Shown here: piece by piece, positions 17,143 through 24,774 of the stretch
Layout: every line of letters begins with the position of its first letter
Numbering within the stretch: the first letter of the stretch is position 1
NCBI GenBank assembly: GCA_023439185.1
Contig: JAEXOR010000064.1
Location: 1 to 40,852 of the forward strand
Source of the DNA: Bacillota bacterium
GTDB taxonomy: Bacteria; Bacillota; Desulfotomaculia; Desulfotomaculales; Desulfallaceae
Length of the DNA stretch: 40,852 bases
Reading direction: 5' to 3'
Notes under the pieces: model-generated
Told to the model about the DNA's origin: nothing
Seen by the model: only the letters and a program-made list of their open reading frames with translations
The model's database searches: none
Position numbers and translations under genes: made by a program

Positions 17143-18579
17143 ATGAGCTCAGGCAACAACGACAATTTTGTAAGAGTATTAACGAGAAAGGACGTTCTGG
17201 CTCTGGCCTTTGGAGCCATGATCGGATGGGGCTGGGTTGTGCTGGCGGGTTCGTGGGTTAATTCCGCGGGTTCCCTCGGTGCGATGCTGGCCTTTTTGGT
17301 TGGCGGCCTGCTGGTGGTTTTAGTAGGCCTGACATACTCCGAACTGGCCTCGGCGATGCCGCTGGTGGGCGGCGAGCACGTCTACAGCTACAGGGCGCTT
17401 GGAGTTACAGCCTCATTTGTTTGTACCTGGGCCATCATCCTGGGTTACGTTTCAGTGGTGGCCTTCGAGGCGGTGGCGCTGCCCACCGTAACGGAATACC
17501 TGTTCCCGAATTATAAGTTTGGTTTCATGTGGACCATCGCGGGCTGGGATGTCTATGCCTCATGGGTGATCGTTGGTGTCGCCGGTTCCATTTTAATCAC
17601 GGTGGTTAATTATCTGGGCATCAGGTTGGCAGCCTTTTTGCAATTGGTATTTACCATCGGTATTGCGCTGGTGGGCGTGATGCTGATTGGCGGCGCCGCG
17701 TTTAACGGCAGTTCCGCCAACATGGACCCGCTTTTCGTAAACGGCATGAAGGGTATCTTTGCCGTCGTTATTATGACTCCTTTTATGTTTGTGGGTTTTG
17801 ACGTCATACCGCAGGCAGCGGAAGAAATCAACATTCCTTATAAATCAATCGGTAAAATATTGATCTTCTCTGTGCTGCTGGCAGCGTTCTGGTATATTTT
17901 GGTTATATTCGGCGTTTCCCGGGCCCTTACCGCGGATCAAATGAACAATGCGTCCCTGGTTACCGCCGACGCCATGACGGCTCTCTTTGGCGGCGCCTGG
18001 GCCGGCAAGCTGCTGATTATCGGCGGTATTTGCGGTATTCTGACCAGTTGGAACGGTTTCTATATCGGCGGCAGCAGGGCTATTTACGCCATGGCCCAGG
18101 CTAAAATGCTGCCGTCATTTTTGGGTAAGCTGCATCCCAAATATAAAACCCCTTATAACGCTGTTTTACTGATTGGCTTGTTATCCATTGCCGCTCCCTT
18201 CTTCGGCCGCAGCATGCTGGTCTGGCTGGTGGACGCCGGCGGACTGGGTATCGTTATCGCTTATTTATTGGTGGCCTTGTCCTTTATCGTGTTAAGAAAG
18301 AGAGAGCCGGATATGGAGCGTCCCTTCAAAGTAAGCGGCGGCAGCCTGATTGGTTATCTGGCCGTGGCCATGAGCTTTGTAATTGTTTTGCTCTACCTGC
18401 CCGGGAGCCCGGCCGCCCTGGTGTGGCCTTATGAATGGCTAATCTTCCTGGGCTGGGCTGTTTTGGGGGCCGTGTTCTTCTTCTGGGCCCGGTCTTCCTA
18501 TGGAACCGCTGAAGTCGACAGGATCATGAAAGAGCATGTCTTCGGCAAGCTGGGTAATGGAAAAGGTTTTCCCGGCTAA
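17143..18579 (+). CDS. APC-family amino acid/amine permease
   Basis: 478 residues, about 12 membrane segments. AAGGAGG at 17129-17135 supports ATG 17143. The start has the APC superfamily signature: LALAFGAMIGWGWVVLAGSWV in TM1, a Gly-rich TM2, then TYSELASAMPLVGGEHVYSYRALG. The GFDVIPQAAEEI segment and the AQAKMLPSFLGKLHPKYKTPYNA loop are typical of the amino-acid permease subfamily. It heads a sigma-54 unit and is followed, after a strong hairpin, by gabT. A role in GABA, putrescine or glutamate exchange is inferred from context only. Confidence 0.9.
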   Translation: MSSGNNDNFVRVLTRKDVLALAFGAMIGWGWVVLAGSWVNSAGSLGAMLAFLVGGLLVVLVGLTYSELASAMPLVGGEHVYSYRALGVTASFVCTWAIILGYVSVVAFEAVALPTVTEYLFPNYKFGFMWTIAGWDVYASWVIVGVAGSILITVVNYLGIRLAAFLQLVFTIGIALVGVMLIGGAAFNGSSANMDPLFVNGMKGIFAVVIMTPFMFVGFDVIPQAAEEINIPYKSIGKILIFSVLLAAFWYILVIFGVSRALTADQMNNASLVTADAMTALFGGAWAGKLLIIGGICGILTSWNGFYIGGSRAIYAMAQAKMLPSFLGKLHPKYKTPYNAVLLIGLLSIAAPFFGRSMLVWLVDAGGLGIVIAYLLVALSFIVLRKREPDMERPFKVSGGSLIGYLAVAMSFVIVLLYLPGSPAALVWPYEWLIFLGWAVLGAVFFFWARSSYGTAEVDRIMKEHVFGKLGNGKGFPG

Positions 18580-18595
18580 TTAATAAAAAGCGCTG

Positions 18596-18629
18596 AAAGA
18601 AGGGGCAGGTTTTCCCTGCCCCTTCTTTT
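18596..18629 (+). terminator. Strong intrinsic terminator after the APC permease gene
   Basis: A perfect 14-bp stem: AAAGAAGGGGCAGG (18596-18609) pairs with CCTGCCCCTTCTTT (18615-18628), loop TTTTC. It is short on trailing T but very stable. The spacer after it (18630-18740) holds GGGGTCAGGAGTCAG-type repeat sequence. Confidence 0.75.
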
Positions 18630-18658
18630 AGGAGTCAGGGGTCAGGAGTCAGAATCAC

Positions 18659-18675
18659 AGGTGCGCCCATTGCGG
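18659..18675 (+). promoter_or_regulatory. Weak sigma-54-like element upstream of gabT
   Basis: AGGTGC-GCCCA-TTGCGG has the correct GG-N10-GC spacing (18660-18661 and 18672-18673) but three mismatches in the -24 box, and it lies inside a small GC hairpin. It might drive gabT separately from the permease. Confidence 0.25.
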
Positions 18676-18754
18676 GCACCCGAAGGAGTATTCTGATTGC
18701 TGAATTCTGAATACCTAACCATAACAAATTATTTTTAAACGGAGGTAAGACCAA

Positions 18755-20053
18755 ATGAACAACCAAGAACTGCTGAACCGGAAAAACAACCTGGTGGCCA
18801 GGGGCATCTCCAACTCAACCGGCATTTTTGTCAAAGAGGCCAAAGGCGCCACCATCATTGACGTGGAAGGCCGCGAGTATATCGACTTTTACGCCGGTAT
18901 CGGCGCCTTAAACGCCGGCCATTGCCCGCCCCCGGTGGTGGAGGCCATCAAAAACCAGGCCGAAAAACTGCTGCACACCTGTTTTATGGTCACCATGTAC
19001 GAACCTTACCTGGACCTGGCGGAAAAACTGATTTCCATTACCCCGGGCAACTATGAAAAGCGGGCCATGTTTGTCAACAGCGGCGCCGAGTGTGTGGAGA
19101 ACGCGGTGAAAATAGCCCGGGCTTACACCAAACGCACCGGGGTGATCTCCTTTGAATGCGCCTTCCACGGCCGGACCCTGATGGCCATGACCCTCACCAG
19201 CAAGGTGAAGCCTTACAAGTTCGGCTTCGGTCCCTATGCCCCGGAGGTATATAAAATTCCTTCGGCTTACTGCTACCGCTGCTACTACCACTCCACTTAC
19301 CCGGACTGCGGCATGCACTGCCTGGAGCAGTTCGACCGCATGTTTGCCGCCGAAGTGGCGCCGGATAACATCGCGGCGATGATTATCGAACCTATTCAGG
19401 GTGAAGGCGGCTTTATTGTCCCACCCAAAGAGTTTCTGCCCGGACTGCAGGAAATCTGCCGCAAGCACGGTATATTGTTTGTCGCCGACGAAGTACAGAC
19501 CGGTTTCGGACGCACCGGCAAAATGTTTGCCTCGGAGAACTGGGGCCTGGAACCCGACCTGATGACCGTGGCCAAGTCCATCGCCTCGGGTATGCCGCTG
19601 AGCGGCGTGGTGGGCCGGGCGGAAGTCATGAACGCGCCCGAACCGGGACACATCGGCGGCACCTATGGCGGTAACCCGGTTTCCTGCGCGGCGGCGCTGG
19701 CCACCATTGATTACATGGCCAAAGAAAACCTGGTTGAACGCGCCAGCCGGATTGGCGAAAAAACCCGGGCCCGCATGCTGGCCATGCAGGACAAATACCC
19801 GGTCATCGGCGACGTGCGCGGGCTGGGCGCCATGAACGCCATTGAACTGGTCAAAGACCGTGATACCAGGGAACCGGCCAAGGATGAAGCCGCCGCCGTC
19901 TCCAAATACTGCCTGGAAAACGGCGTCATCGTCATTGGCGCGGGTATCTTCAGCAACGTGATCAGGACCCTGATTCCGCTGACCATCACCGACGAACAGC
20001 TCGACCGCGGGCTGGACGTCCTGGAACAGGCCGTTGCCAAATGCCGGGGTTAA
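18755..20053 (+). CDS. gabT: 4-aminobutyrate aminotransferase (class III PLP enzyme)
   Basis: 432 residues; CGGAGGTAAG just upstream of ATG 18755. It moves the amino group of GABA to 2-oxoglutarate, giving succinate semialdehyde and glutamate. Class III features: YIDFYAGIGALNAGHCPPPVV, FVNSGAECVENAVKIARA, IIEPIQGEGGFI, LFVADEVQTGFGRTGKMFA, and the PLP Lys at 274 (MTVAKSIASG). A Cys-rich insert YCYRC...YPDCGMHC (about 169-187) is shared with the aminotransferase at 30393 but absent from PatA. Context with PatA, an aldehyde dehydrogenase and agmatinase supports GABA as substrate. Related omega-amino acids such as 5-aminovalerate or beta-alanine remain possible. Confidence 0.85.
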   Translation: MNNQELLNRKNNLVARGISNSTGIFVKEAKGATIIDVEGREYIDFYAGIGALNAGHCPPPVVEAIKNQAEKLLHTCFMVTMYEPYLDLAEKLISITPGNYEKRAMFVNSGAECVENAVKIARAYTKRTGVISFECAFHGRTLMAMTLTSKVKPYKFGFGPYAPEVYKIPSAYCYRCYYHSTYPDCGMHCLEQFDRMFAAEVAPDNIAAMIIEPIQGEGGFIVPPKEFLPGLQEICRKHGILFVADEVQTGFGRTGKMFASENWGLEPDLMTVAKSIASGMPLSGVVGRAEVMNAPEPGHIGGTYGGNPVSCAAALATIDYMAKENLVERASRIGEKTRARMLAMQDKYPVIGDVRGLGAMNAIELVKDRDTREPAKDEAAAVSKYCLENGVIVIGAGIFSNVIRTLIPLTITDEQLDRGLDVLEQAVAKCRG

Positions 20054-20172
20054 TCTTTTCGGCGCCTCTTCCGGAAGGTATAATTCATAAAAAGGGCTTT
20101 TCAGGCCAACATATCCGGTAGGGTGTTGCAAACGACAACAGCATTCCAGGAAGCTATGGGAGGATACCGTTT

Positions 20173-22833
20173 ATGCAAGTAAAGCTTAAAGTCAACGGAG
20201 TATTACGGCAGGTGGTGGCCGAACCGGATTTGACCCTGCTTGACCTGCTCCGGGACGGTCTTAAGCTGACCGGAGCCAAACAATCATGCGACCAGGCGGG
20301 TCAGTGCGGCGCCTGTACGGTGATCGTCAACGGCAAAGCCGCCAGGTCCTGCCTGCTTAAAGTGGCCAAACTGGACGGCGCCGATATAATCACCGTGGAA
20401 GGCCTGGGCACCCCGGACAACCCGCATCTGATCCAGGAAGCCATGGTTTTAGCCGGCGCGGTGCAGTGCGGTTTCTGCACCCCGGGGATCATTATGTCCG
20501 CCAAGGCGTTGCTGGACGTCAACCCCGACCCCGACGACGAAGCGATTAAACAGGCTCTGCGCCACAACCTGTGCCGCTGCACGGGCTACGCTAAAATAAT
20601 TGACGCCGTCAAGCTGGCCGGCCGGTTCATCCGTGGCGAAACAACCCCCGCGGACGTCCGTCCCGACCCCGACGGCCCCAAATACGGCGTCTCCCATCCC
20701 CGTCCCTCGGGGCTGGCCAAGGCCTGCGGCACCGCCCAGTTTACCGCGGACATCATGGTCCCCGGCGCGCTGGAATTGGCGGCGGTACGCAGCCCGCACG
20801 CCCACGCCAAAATTAAAAAAATCGATACTTCAGCCGCCGCACAAATGCCCGGCGTCATCGGCGTCATGACCGCCAAAGACATCCTGGGCACCAACCGGCT
20901 TAAATACAGCGTCGCCGACCGGCCCGTACTCTGTGAAGACAAAGTCCGCTACATCGGCGACCCGGTGGCGGTGGTGGCCGCACACACCCGACAGCAAGCC
21001 CTGGACGCCGCCAGGGCGGTGCAGGTGGAATACGAGCCGCTCCCGGTGCTTCATTCGCCGGCCGAAGCTATGGCCGAAGGAGCGCTCCAACTTCACGCCG
21101 ACCGGCCCAACCTTTGCTTCACCCAGCCCCAGATCAAGGGAAACGCTGAAGAAGCTCTGGCCGGCTCCGCAACTGTTATCGAAAGTCGCTTTACCACCCA
21201 GATCAACCACCAGGCTCCCCTGGAACCCGAAGCCTGCGTGGCTTACTTCGAAGGCGCCGGCGAAGACGCCGAGCTGGTGGTAATCGGGCGCAGCATCAAT
21301 ATCCACAAGCACCTGGACATGCTCCAGGAAGCCCTGGGCTGGGATAATATGCGCTACCAGGAAGCCTGCACCGGCGGGCAGTTCGGTATGAAGCTGGAAA
21401 TCACCTCAGAAGGCATCGCCGCCGGGGCCGCCCTGCACTTTAAGCGGGCCGTGCGCTACATTCCCAGCCTGGCCGACTCCATGCTGATGACCCCCAAGCG
21501 CCATCCTTTCGACATGCGGGTCAAACTGGGCGCGGACAGTGCAGGACGCATTACCGGCTACAAAATAGACATTATCGTGGATAACGGCGCCTACCATTCC
21601 AACGGCGACGTTATCGTCAACCGGGCCCTGCAGATGCTTTCGGGAGCGTACCACATACCGCACCTGCATGCCGAAAGCCAACTGGTTTACACCAACAACC
21701 CCTGGGGCTCCGCCGCCCGGGGTGCCGGCCCGCCCCAGGTCAACTTCGCCCTGGAGTGCGCCGTTAACATGCTGGCCGACAAAACCGGCATCGACCCCCT
21801 GGAAATGCGCATCATCAATTCACTGCGGCCAGGGCAGTCCAAATCCACCGGCAGCGTGGTGGAACAATGGCCCTTCCCGGAGCTTTGCGAGGCCATGCGT
21901 CCGCATTATGAGCGCAGCCATAAAGAAGCAAAAGAGCACAAAACCGGTGTCATCCGGCGCGGCGTCGGCCTGGGCGCCGGCGCGTTCGGTATCGGCGGCC
22001 CCGGCGACCAGGCCATTGTGGCCATTGAACTGGACCCCGACGACGGCATCACCATCTACGCCGCCGTCGCCGACCCCGGCGAGGGCAACGATTCCATGCT
22101 CACCCAACTGGCCGCCCACAGCCTGGGGCTGCCGTTGGATAAGATCCGCCTTGAAACCAAAGACACCGGCCGGACCACCTCCACCGGCCCCGCCGCGGGC
22201 AGCCGGATGACCTACATGGTGGGCGCCGCGCTGCTTGACGCTATAGAACAACTCAAACAGGCCATGCTGGACGCCGGCGCCGCCAACTACGGGCAGCTAA
22301 AAGAGGCCGGGCGCCCGGTCCGCTACACCGGTACCAGGAAGACCCTGCAGGCCGGCCCGCTGGACCCCGCCACCGGCCAGGGACCGTCCTTTGAATCCCA
22401 GGTGCACGCGCTGCAGCTGGTCGAAGTGGAAGTGAACTCCGAAACCGGGGCGGTAAAAATACTCAAGATGACCACCGCGGTGGACAGCGGACCGGTAATC
22501 AACCCGCTGAACTTTGAGGGTCAGCTGGAAGGCGGGGCGGACATGGGCGCCGGCTTCGCCCTGCGGGAGCAGTATATCGCGGGTCAAACCAAAGACTGGC
22601 TTACCTTTAAGTTTCCCAGCATCAAGACCGCCTTCGCCATGGAGTCGGTGATCAGGGAAACGCCCAGGGCGCACGGCACCGGGAAAGGTTCCACCGGAGT
22701 GGGCGAGATGACCATGGTGCCCACCGCCCCGGCGGTGATCAGCGCCATTAAGGACGCCATCGGGGTTTGGATCTGCGATTTGCCCGCCACACCGGACAAA
22801 ATCAAGGCGGCTTTGCAGCGCCATGACGGATGA
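20173..22833 (+). CDS. mop: Mop-type molybdenum aldehyde oxidoreductase (fused 2Fe-2S and Mo domains, no FAD)
   Basis: 886 residues, architecture and length as in the Desulfovibrio gigas aldehyde oxidoreductase (about 907). Residues 1-80 are a plant-type [2Fe-2S] domain (Cys 39, 45, 48, 60). Residues 85-155 form the second [2Fe-2S] domain (Cys 99, 102, 134, 136). From about 175 to the end is the xanthine-oxidase-family Mo domain, with the catalytic base in GVGE (Glu845). It oxidises aldehydes to acids and passes electrons to ferredoxin or flavodoxin. GGGAGG lies ~8 nt before ATG 20173. It follows gabT by 119 bp, so succinate semialdehyde or 4-aminobutanal are reasonable substrates (inferred). 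The stop overlaps the next gene by 11 bp, tying it to the sulfur-relay genes. Confidence 0.88.
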   Translation: MQVKLKVNGVLRQVVAEPDLTLLDLLRDGLKLTGAKQSCDQAGQCGACTVIVNGKAARSCLLKVAKLDGADIITVEGLGTPDNPHLIQEAMVLAGAVQCGFCTPGIIMSAKALLDVNPDPDDEAIKQALRHNLCRCTGYAKIIDAVKLAGRFIRGETTPADVRPDPDGPKYGVSHPRPSGLAKACGTAQFTADIMVPGALELAAVRSPHAHAKIKKIDTSAAAQMPGVIGVMTAKDILGTNRLKYSVADRPVLCEDKVRYIGDPVAVVAAHTRQQALDAARAVQVEYEPLPVLHSPAEAMAEGALQLHADRPNLCFTQPQIKGNAEEALAGSATVIESRFTTQINHQAPLEPEACVAYFEGAGEDAELVVIGRSINIHKHLDMLQEALGWDNMRYQEACTGGQFGMKLEITSEGIAAGAALHFKRAVRYIPSLADSMLMTPKRHPFDMRVKLGADSAGRITGYKIDIIVDNGAYHSNGDVIVNRALQMLSGAYHIPHLHAESQLVYTNNPWGSAARGAGPPQVNFALECAVNMLADKTGIDPLEMRIINSLRPGQSKSTGSVVEQWPFPELCEAMRPHYERSHKEAKEHKTGVIRRGVGLGAGAFGIGGPGDQAIVAIELDPDDGITIYAAVADPGEGNDSMLTQLAAHSLGLPLDKIRLETKDTGRTTSTGPAAGSRMTYMVGAALLDAIEQLKQAMLDAGAANYGQLKEAGRPVRYTGTRKTLQAGPLDPATGQGPSFESQVHALQLVEVEVNSETGAVKILKMTTAVDSGPVINPLNFEGQLEGGADMGAGFALREQYIAGQTKDWLTFKFPSIKTAFAMESVIRETPRAHGTGKGSTGVGEMTMVPTAPAVISAIKDAIGVWICDLPATPDKIKAALQRHDG

Positions 22834-23161
22834 GCGTACCGGCCGCAGGTACCGTGAGATCGCCGGGCAACAAATATTATTTGACGAGGAAGGGTTCTTC
22901 TGGCACCCCGGCGACTGGAACGAAGACGCCGCCCTGGCCCTGGCCCGGGAAAGCGGTTTGGATGAACTTACCGCCGAACACCGGCAAGTGATTGGCTTTT
23001 TGCGGGAATTTTATTTCGCCAACGGCCGGGCGCCGTTAAACCGCCAGCTAACGGCCGGAACCGGTATGAGCATGCTGGCCATTGAAGCGCTTTTCCCCGG
23101 CGGGATTAAACAGGGCGCCCGCCGGTTGGCGGGTTTGCCCAATCCCAAATCATGTCTGTAG
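22823..23161 (+). CDS. DsrC/TusE-family sulfur carrier with only the C-terminal cysteine
   Basis: 112 residues; ATG 22823 overlaps the mop stop by 11 bp, so translation is probably coupled. The sequence fits the DsrC/TusE/RspA fold: FDEEGFFWHPGDWNEDAALALA, then LTAEHRQVIGFLREFYFANGRAP, and the C-terminal arm KQGARRLAGLPNPKSCL. The penultimate Cys111 (CysA) is kept. The second redox Cys of true DsrC, 11 residues upstream, is Arg100. That pattern is of persulfide carriers like TusE, not of the DsrAB partner in sulfite reduction; no dsrAB is near. Placed between a molybdenum oxidoreductase and a cysteine desulfurase, it probably relays sulfur, perhaps to the Mo cofactor (inference). Confidence 0.85.
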   Translation: MTDERTGRRYREIAGQQILFDEEGFFWHPGDWNEDAALALARESGLDELTAEHRQVIGFLREFYFANGRAPLNRQLTAGTGMSMLAIEALFPGGIKQGARRLAGLPNPKSCL

Positions 23162-23169
23162 GTGCTGCC

Positions 23170-24339
23170 ATGGGCGATCAATTAATTTACCTTGACAACG
23201 CCGCGACGTCCTTTCCCAAACCCCGACCGGTGCTGGATCGGATGGTGGATACCTATGCCCGGTTGGGCGTTTCACCCGGCCGGGGCGGCTATGACCTGGC
23301 CATGGAAGCTGCCGCGCTGGTTATGCAAATCCGGCGGAAAACAGCCCGTTTTTTCAGTGCTTCCGACCCGGACCGGGTTATTTTCGCGGCCAACGCCACA
23401 GACGCCCTGAACCTGGCCATTTTCGGCCTGGTTGGCCCGGGCGACCACGTGGTGTCCACCCGGCTGGAGCATAATTCCGTGCTGCGGCCCCTGTTCCACC
23501 TGCGGCAGCAATACGGGGTGCATTATGATCTGGTGGGCTTCGACCGGCAGGGGCGTGTCGATCCCGACGCCGTCGCCCGGGCCATCAAACCCGAAACCAA
23601 ACTGGTCATCTGCACCCACGCTTCCAACGTCCTGGGCACCGTACAGCCCGTGGCCGACATCGCCCGGGTGTGCGCCGGGCGGGGAGTGCCGCTGCTGTTG
23701 GATACGGCCCAGAGCGCGGGGCACGTCCCGGTTGAGATGGATAAATGGAACGTCGGCGCCGTCGCCTTTACCGGCCACAAGGCCCTCCTGGGACCCAGCG
23801 GCATCGGCGGCCTGGTGCTCTCTCCGGGGCTTCAAATCAAATCCACCCGGTTTGGCGGCACCGGCGTGGACTCTCGCAGTCCCGTGCATACCCAGGAGTT
23901 TCCCCACCGGCTTGAGGCCGGCACTCTGAACGTTCTCGGCGTATACGGCCTGTCCGCCGGGCTGGACTACCTGGCGGAGGAAGGCCTGGAGCGCGGCCAC
24001 CAAAGGGAGATGGCCTTGCTCAGACGGCTGTATGATGGTTTGAACTCAATGCCCGGAATAACGCTGCACAGTCCGAAGCCGGCGGACCATGACGTGCCGG
24101 TGCTCACCTGCACGGTACGGGGGTTATCATCAGAGGACGTGGGGGCTATTTTGGACGGTGATTACGGGATTGCGGTCAGGACCGGGCTGCACTGCGCCCC
24201 GCTGGTGCACGCCGATCTGGGGACGGACGCCGCCGGCGCCGTGCGTTTCAGCCCCGGCCGGTTTAATACCGACGCAGATATCGATCGGGCGCTGGAGGCC
24301 ATGCAAACCATCACATCACGCCGGCAACCCGGTAAATAA
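23170..24339 (+). CDS. Cysteine desulfurase family protein (class V aminotransferase)
   Basis: 389 residues. ATG 23170 is chosen because TAGGTG overlaps the preceding stop 5 nt upstream; an ATG at 23152 has no such site. The N terminus is the canonical YLDNAATSFPKP. The PLP Lys is in VAFTGHKALLGPSG. The persulfide-forming Cys lies in RTGLHCAPLVH, and AVRFSPGRFNT follows. It belongs to the desulfurase subfamily related to SufS/CsdA. It would release sulfur from cysteine as a bound persulfide and could hand it to the DsrC/TusE-like protein encoded 8 bp upstream. No scaffold (SufU/IscU) or tRNA-thiolation gene is adjacent, which argues for a role dedicated to the Mo enzyme. Confidence 0.88.
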   Translation: MGDQLIYLDNAATSFPKPRPVLDRMVDTYARLGVSPGRGGYDLAMEAAALVMQIRRKTARFFSASDPDRVIFAANATDALNLAIFGLVGPGDHVVSTRLEHNSVLRPLFHLRQQYGVHYDLVGFDRQGRVDPDAVARAIKPETKLVICTHASNVLGTVQPVADIARVCAGRGVPLLLDTAQSAGHVPVEMDKWNVGAVAFTGHKALLGPSGIGGLVLSPGLQIKSTRFGGTGVDSRSPVHTQEFPHRLEAGTLNVLGVYGLSAGLDYLAEEGLERGHQREMALLRRLYDGLNSMPGITLHSPKPADHDVPVLTCTVRGLSSEDVGAILDGDYGIAVRTGLHCAPLVHADLGTDAAGAVRFSPGRFNTDADIDRALEAMQTITSRRQPGK

Positions 24340-24371
24340 AGGTGTCGTGTATTGTATACTGTAGTATCATG

Positions 24372-24390
24372 TATGAGACAGTGTCTCATA
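24372..24390. promoter_or_regulatory. Perfect palindrome TATGAGACAGTGTCTCATA, candidate activator site
   Basis: 9-bp arms around a central G, 33 bp after the desulfurase stop and about 310 bp upstream of the sigma-54 promoter of patA. The size and position suit an enhancer for a sigma-54 activator or a repressor site. No second copy was noticed in the window. Confidence 0.45.
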
Positions 24391-24428
24391 TTTTAGACTT
24401 GCGGCGGAAAGAGCTCCTTATCGTTAAA

Positions 24429-24493
24429 GATGCCTGGTGTTAAAAGTTAAAAGCTGCGTTTTTTGCAGTTTTTAACTTTTAACACCAGGCATC
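24429..24493. repeat. Dispersed hairpin element, GATGCCTGGTG family, copy 1
   Basis: 29-bp arms (24429-24457 and 24465-24493) pair with one G-U mismatch around a 7-nt T-rich loop. The outer 18 bp of each arm are identical to those of the hairpin at 36907-36957, and both are followed by CAAAG(C/T)CGGCCA. It may act as a terminator between the desulfurase gene and patA. Confidence 0.75.
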
Positions 24494-24563
24494 AAAGCCG
24501 GCCACGAATCTCCTCGTCAGGGAATCCCCCGTCGGACTTCGCCTGACACTCTTAGGGGACATT

Positions 24564-24592
24564 TGTGGTTGAACCAAATATGTATTATAATC
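24564..24592 (+). promoter_or_regulatory. Possible sigma-70 promoter upstream of patA
   Basis: TTGTGG (24564-24569), a 17-nt spacer and a perfect TATAAT (24587-24592). It could give basal expression alongside the sigma-54 promoter at 24698. Apart from the elements listed, 24340-24774 holds no gene. Confidence 0.4.
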
Positions 24593-24697
24593 TTGTTGCC
24601 GAAGATGTCTTATTTTCGAGACGCTTCCGAATTACCTGACACGCCAATAAACGGCCCGGGTCAGAATAAACACGCTATTTCAGCCACCTCCGCCGGG

Positions 24698-24714
24698 TGG
24701 TATTTTGTTTGCTT
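24698..24714 (+). promoter_or_regulatory. Sigma-54 (-24/-12) promoter of patA and the aldehyde dehydrogenase gene
   Basis: TGGTAT-TTTGT-TTGCTT; GG 24699-24700 and GC 24711-24712 are exactly 10 nt apart. Transcription would begin near 24724, which excludes the in-frame GTG at 24697 as the patA start and supports ATG 24775. Confidence 0.7.
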
Positions 24715-24774
24715 AAAGAATTACTGTTACAGCAAAAGATCAAAAGAGAAACAAAATGCTTTAAGGAGGCAAAA

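Noticed and set aside
17057..17146. 29-codon frame ending in the APC permease start (ATGA overlap), a possible leader peptide
   Set aside because: It has an adequate overlap but a poor ribosome site and no attenuator-like structure or codon bias. Kept only as a possibility.
20116..20130. Sigma-54-like GG...GC upstream of mop
   Set aside because: Only 9 nt separate GG and GC, and the -24 box does not match. A similar 9-nt near miss near 11378 upstream of the TRAP genes was rejected for the same reason.
18908..20131. 407-residue minus-strand frame opposite gabT
   Set aside because: Translation is His/Phe/Gly-rich with no family features, while the plus strand encodes a full class III aminotransferase. 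The length is a GC-rich artefact.
22823..23161. True DsrC of dissimilatory sulfite reduction
   Set aside because: The second redox cysteine is replaced by Arg100, and no dsrAB, dsrMK or aprAB genes are nearby. A TusE-like carrier fits better.
24697..24774. N-terminal extension of PatA from GTG 24697
   Set aside because: The codon overlaps the sigma-54 -24 box and lies upstream of the predicted transcript start. ATG 24775 has AAGGAGG and matches the family N terminus.
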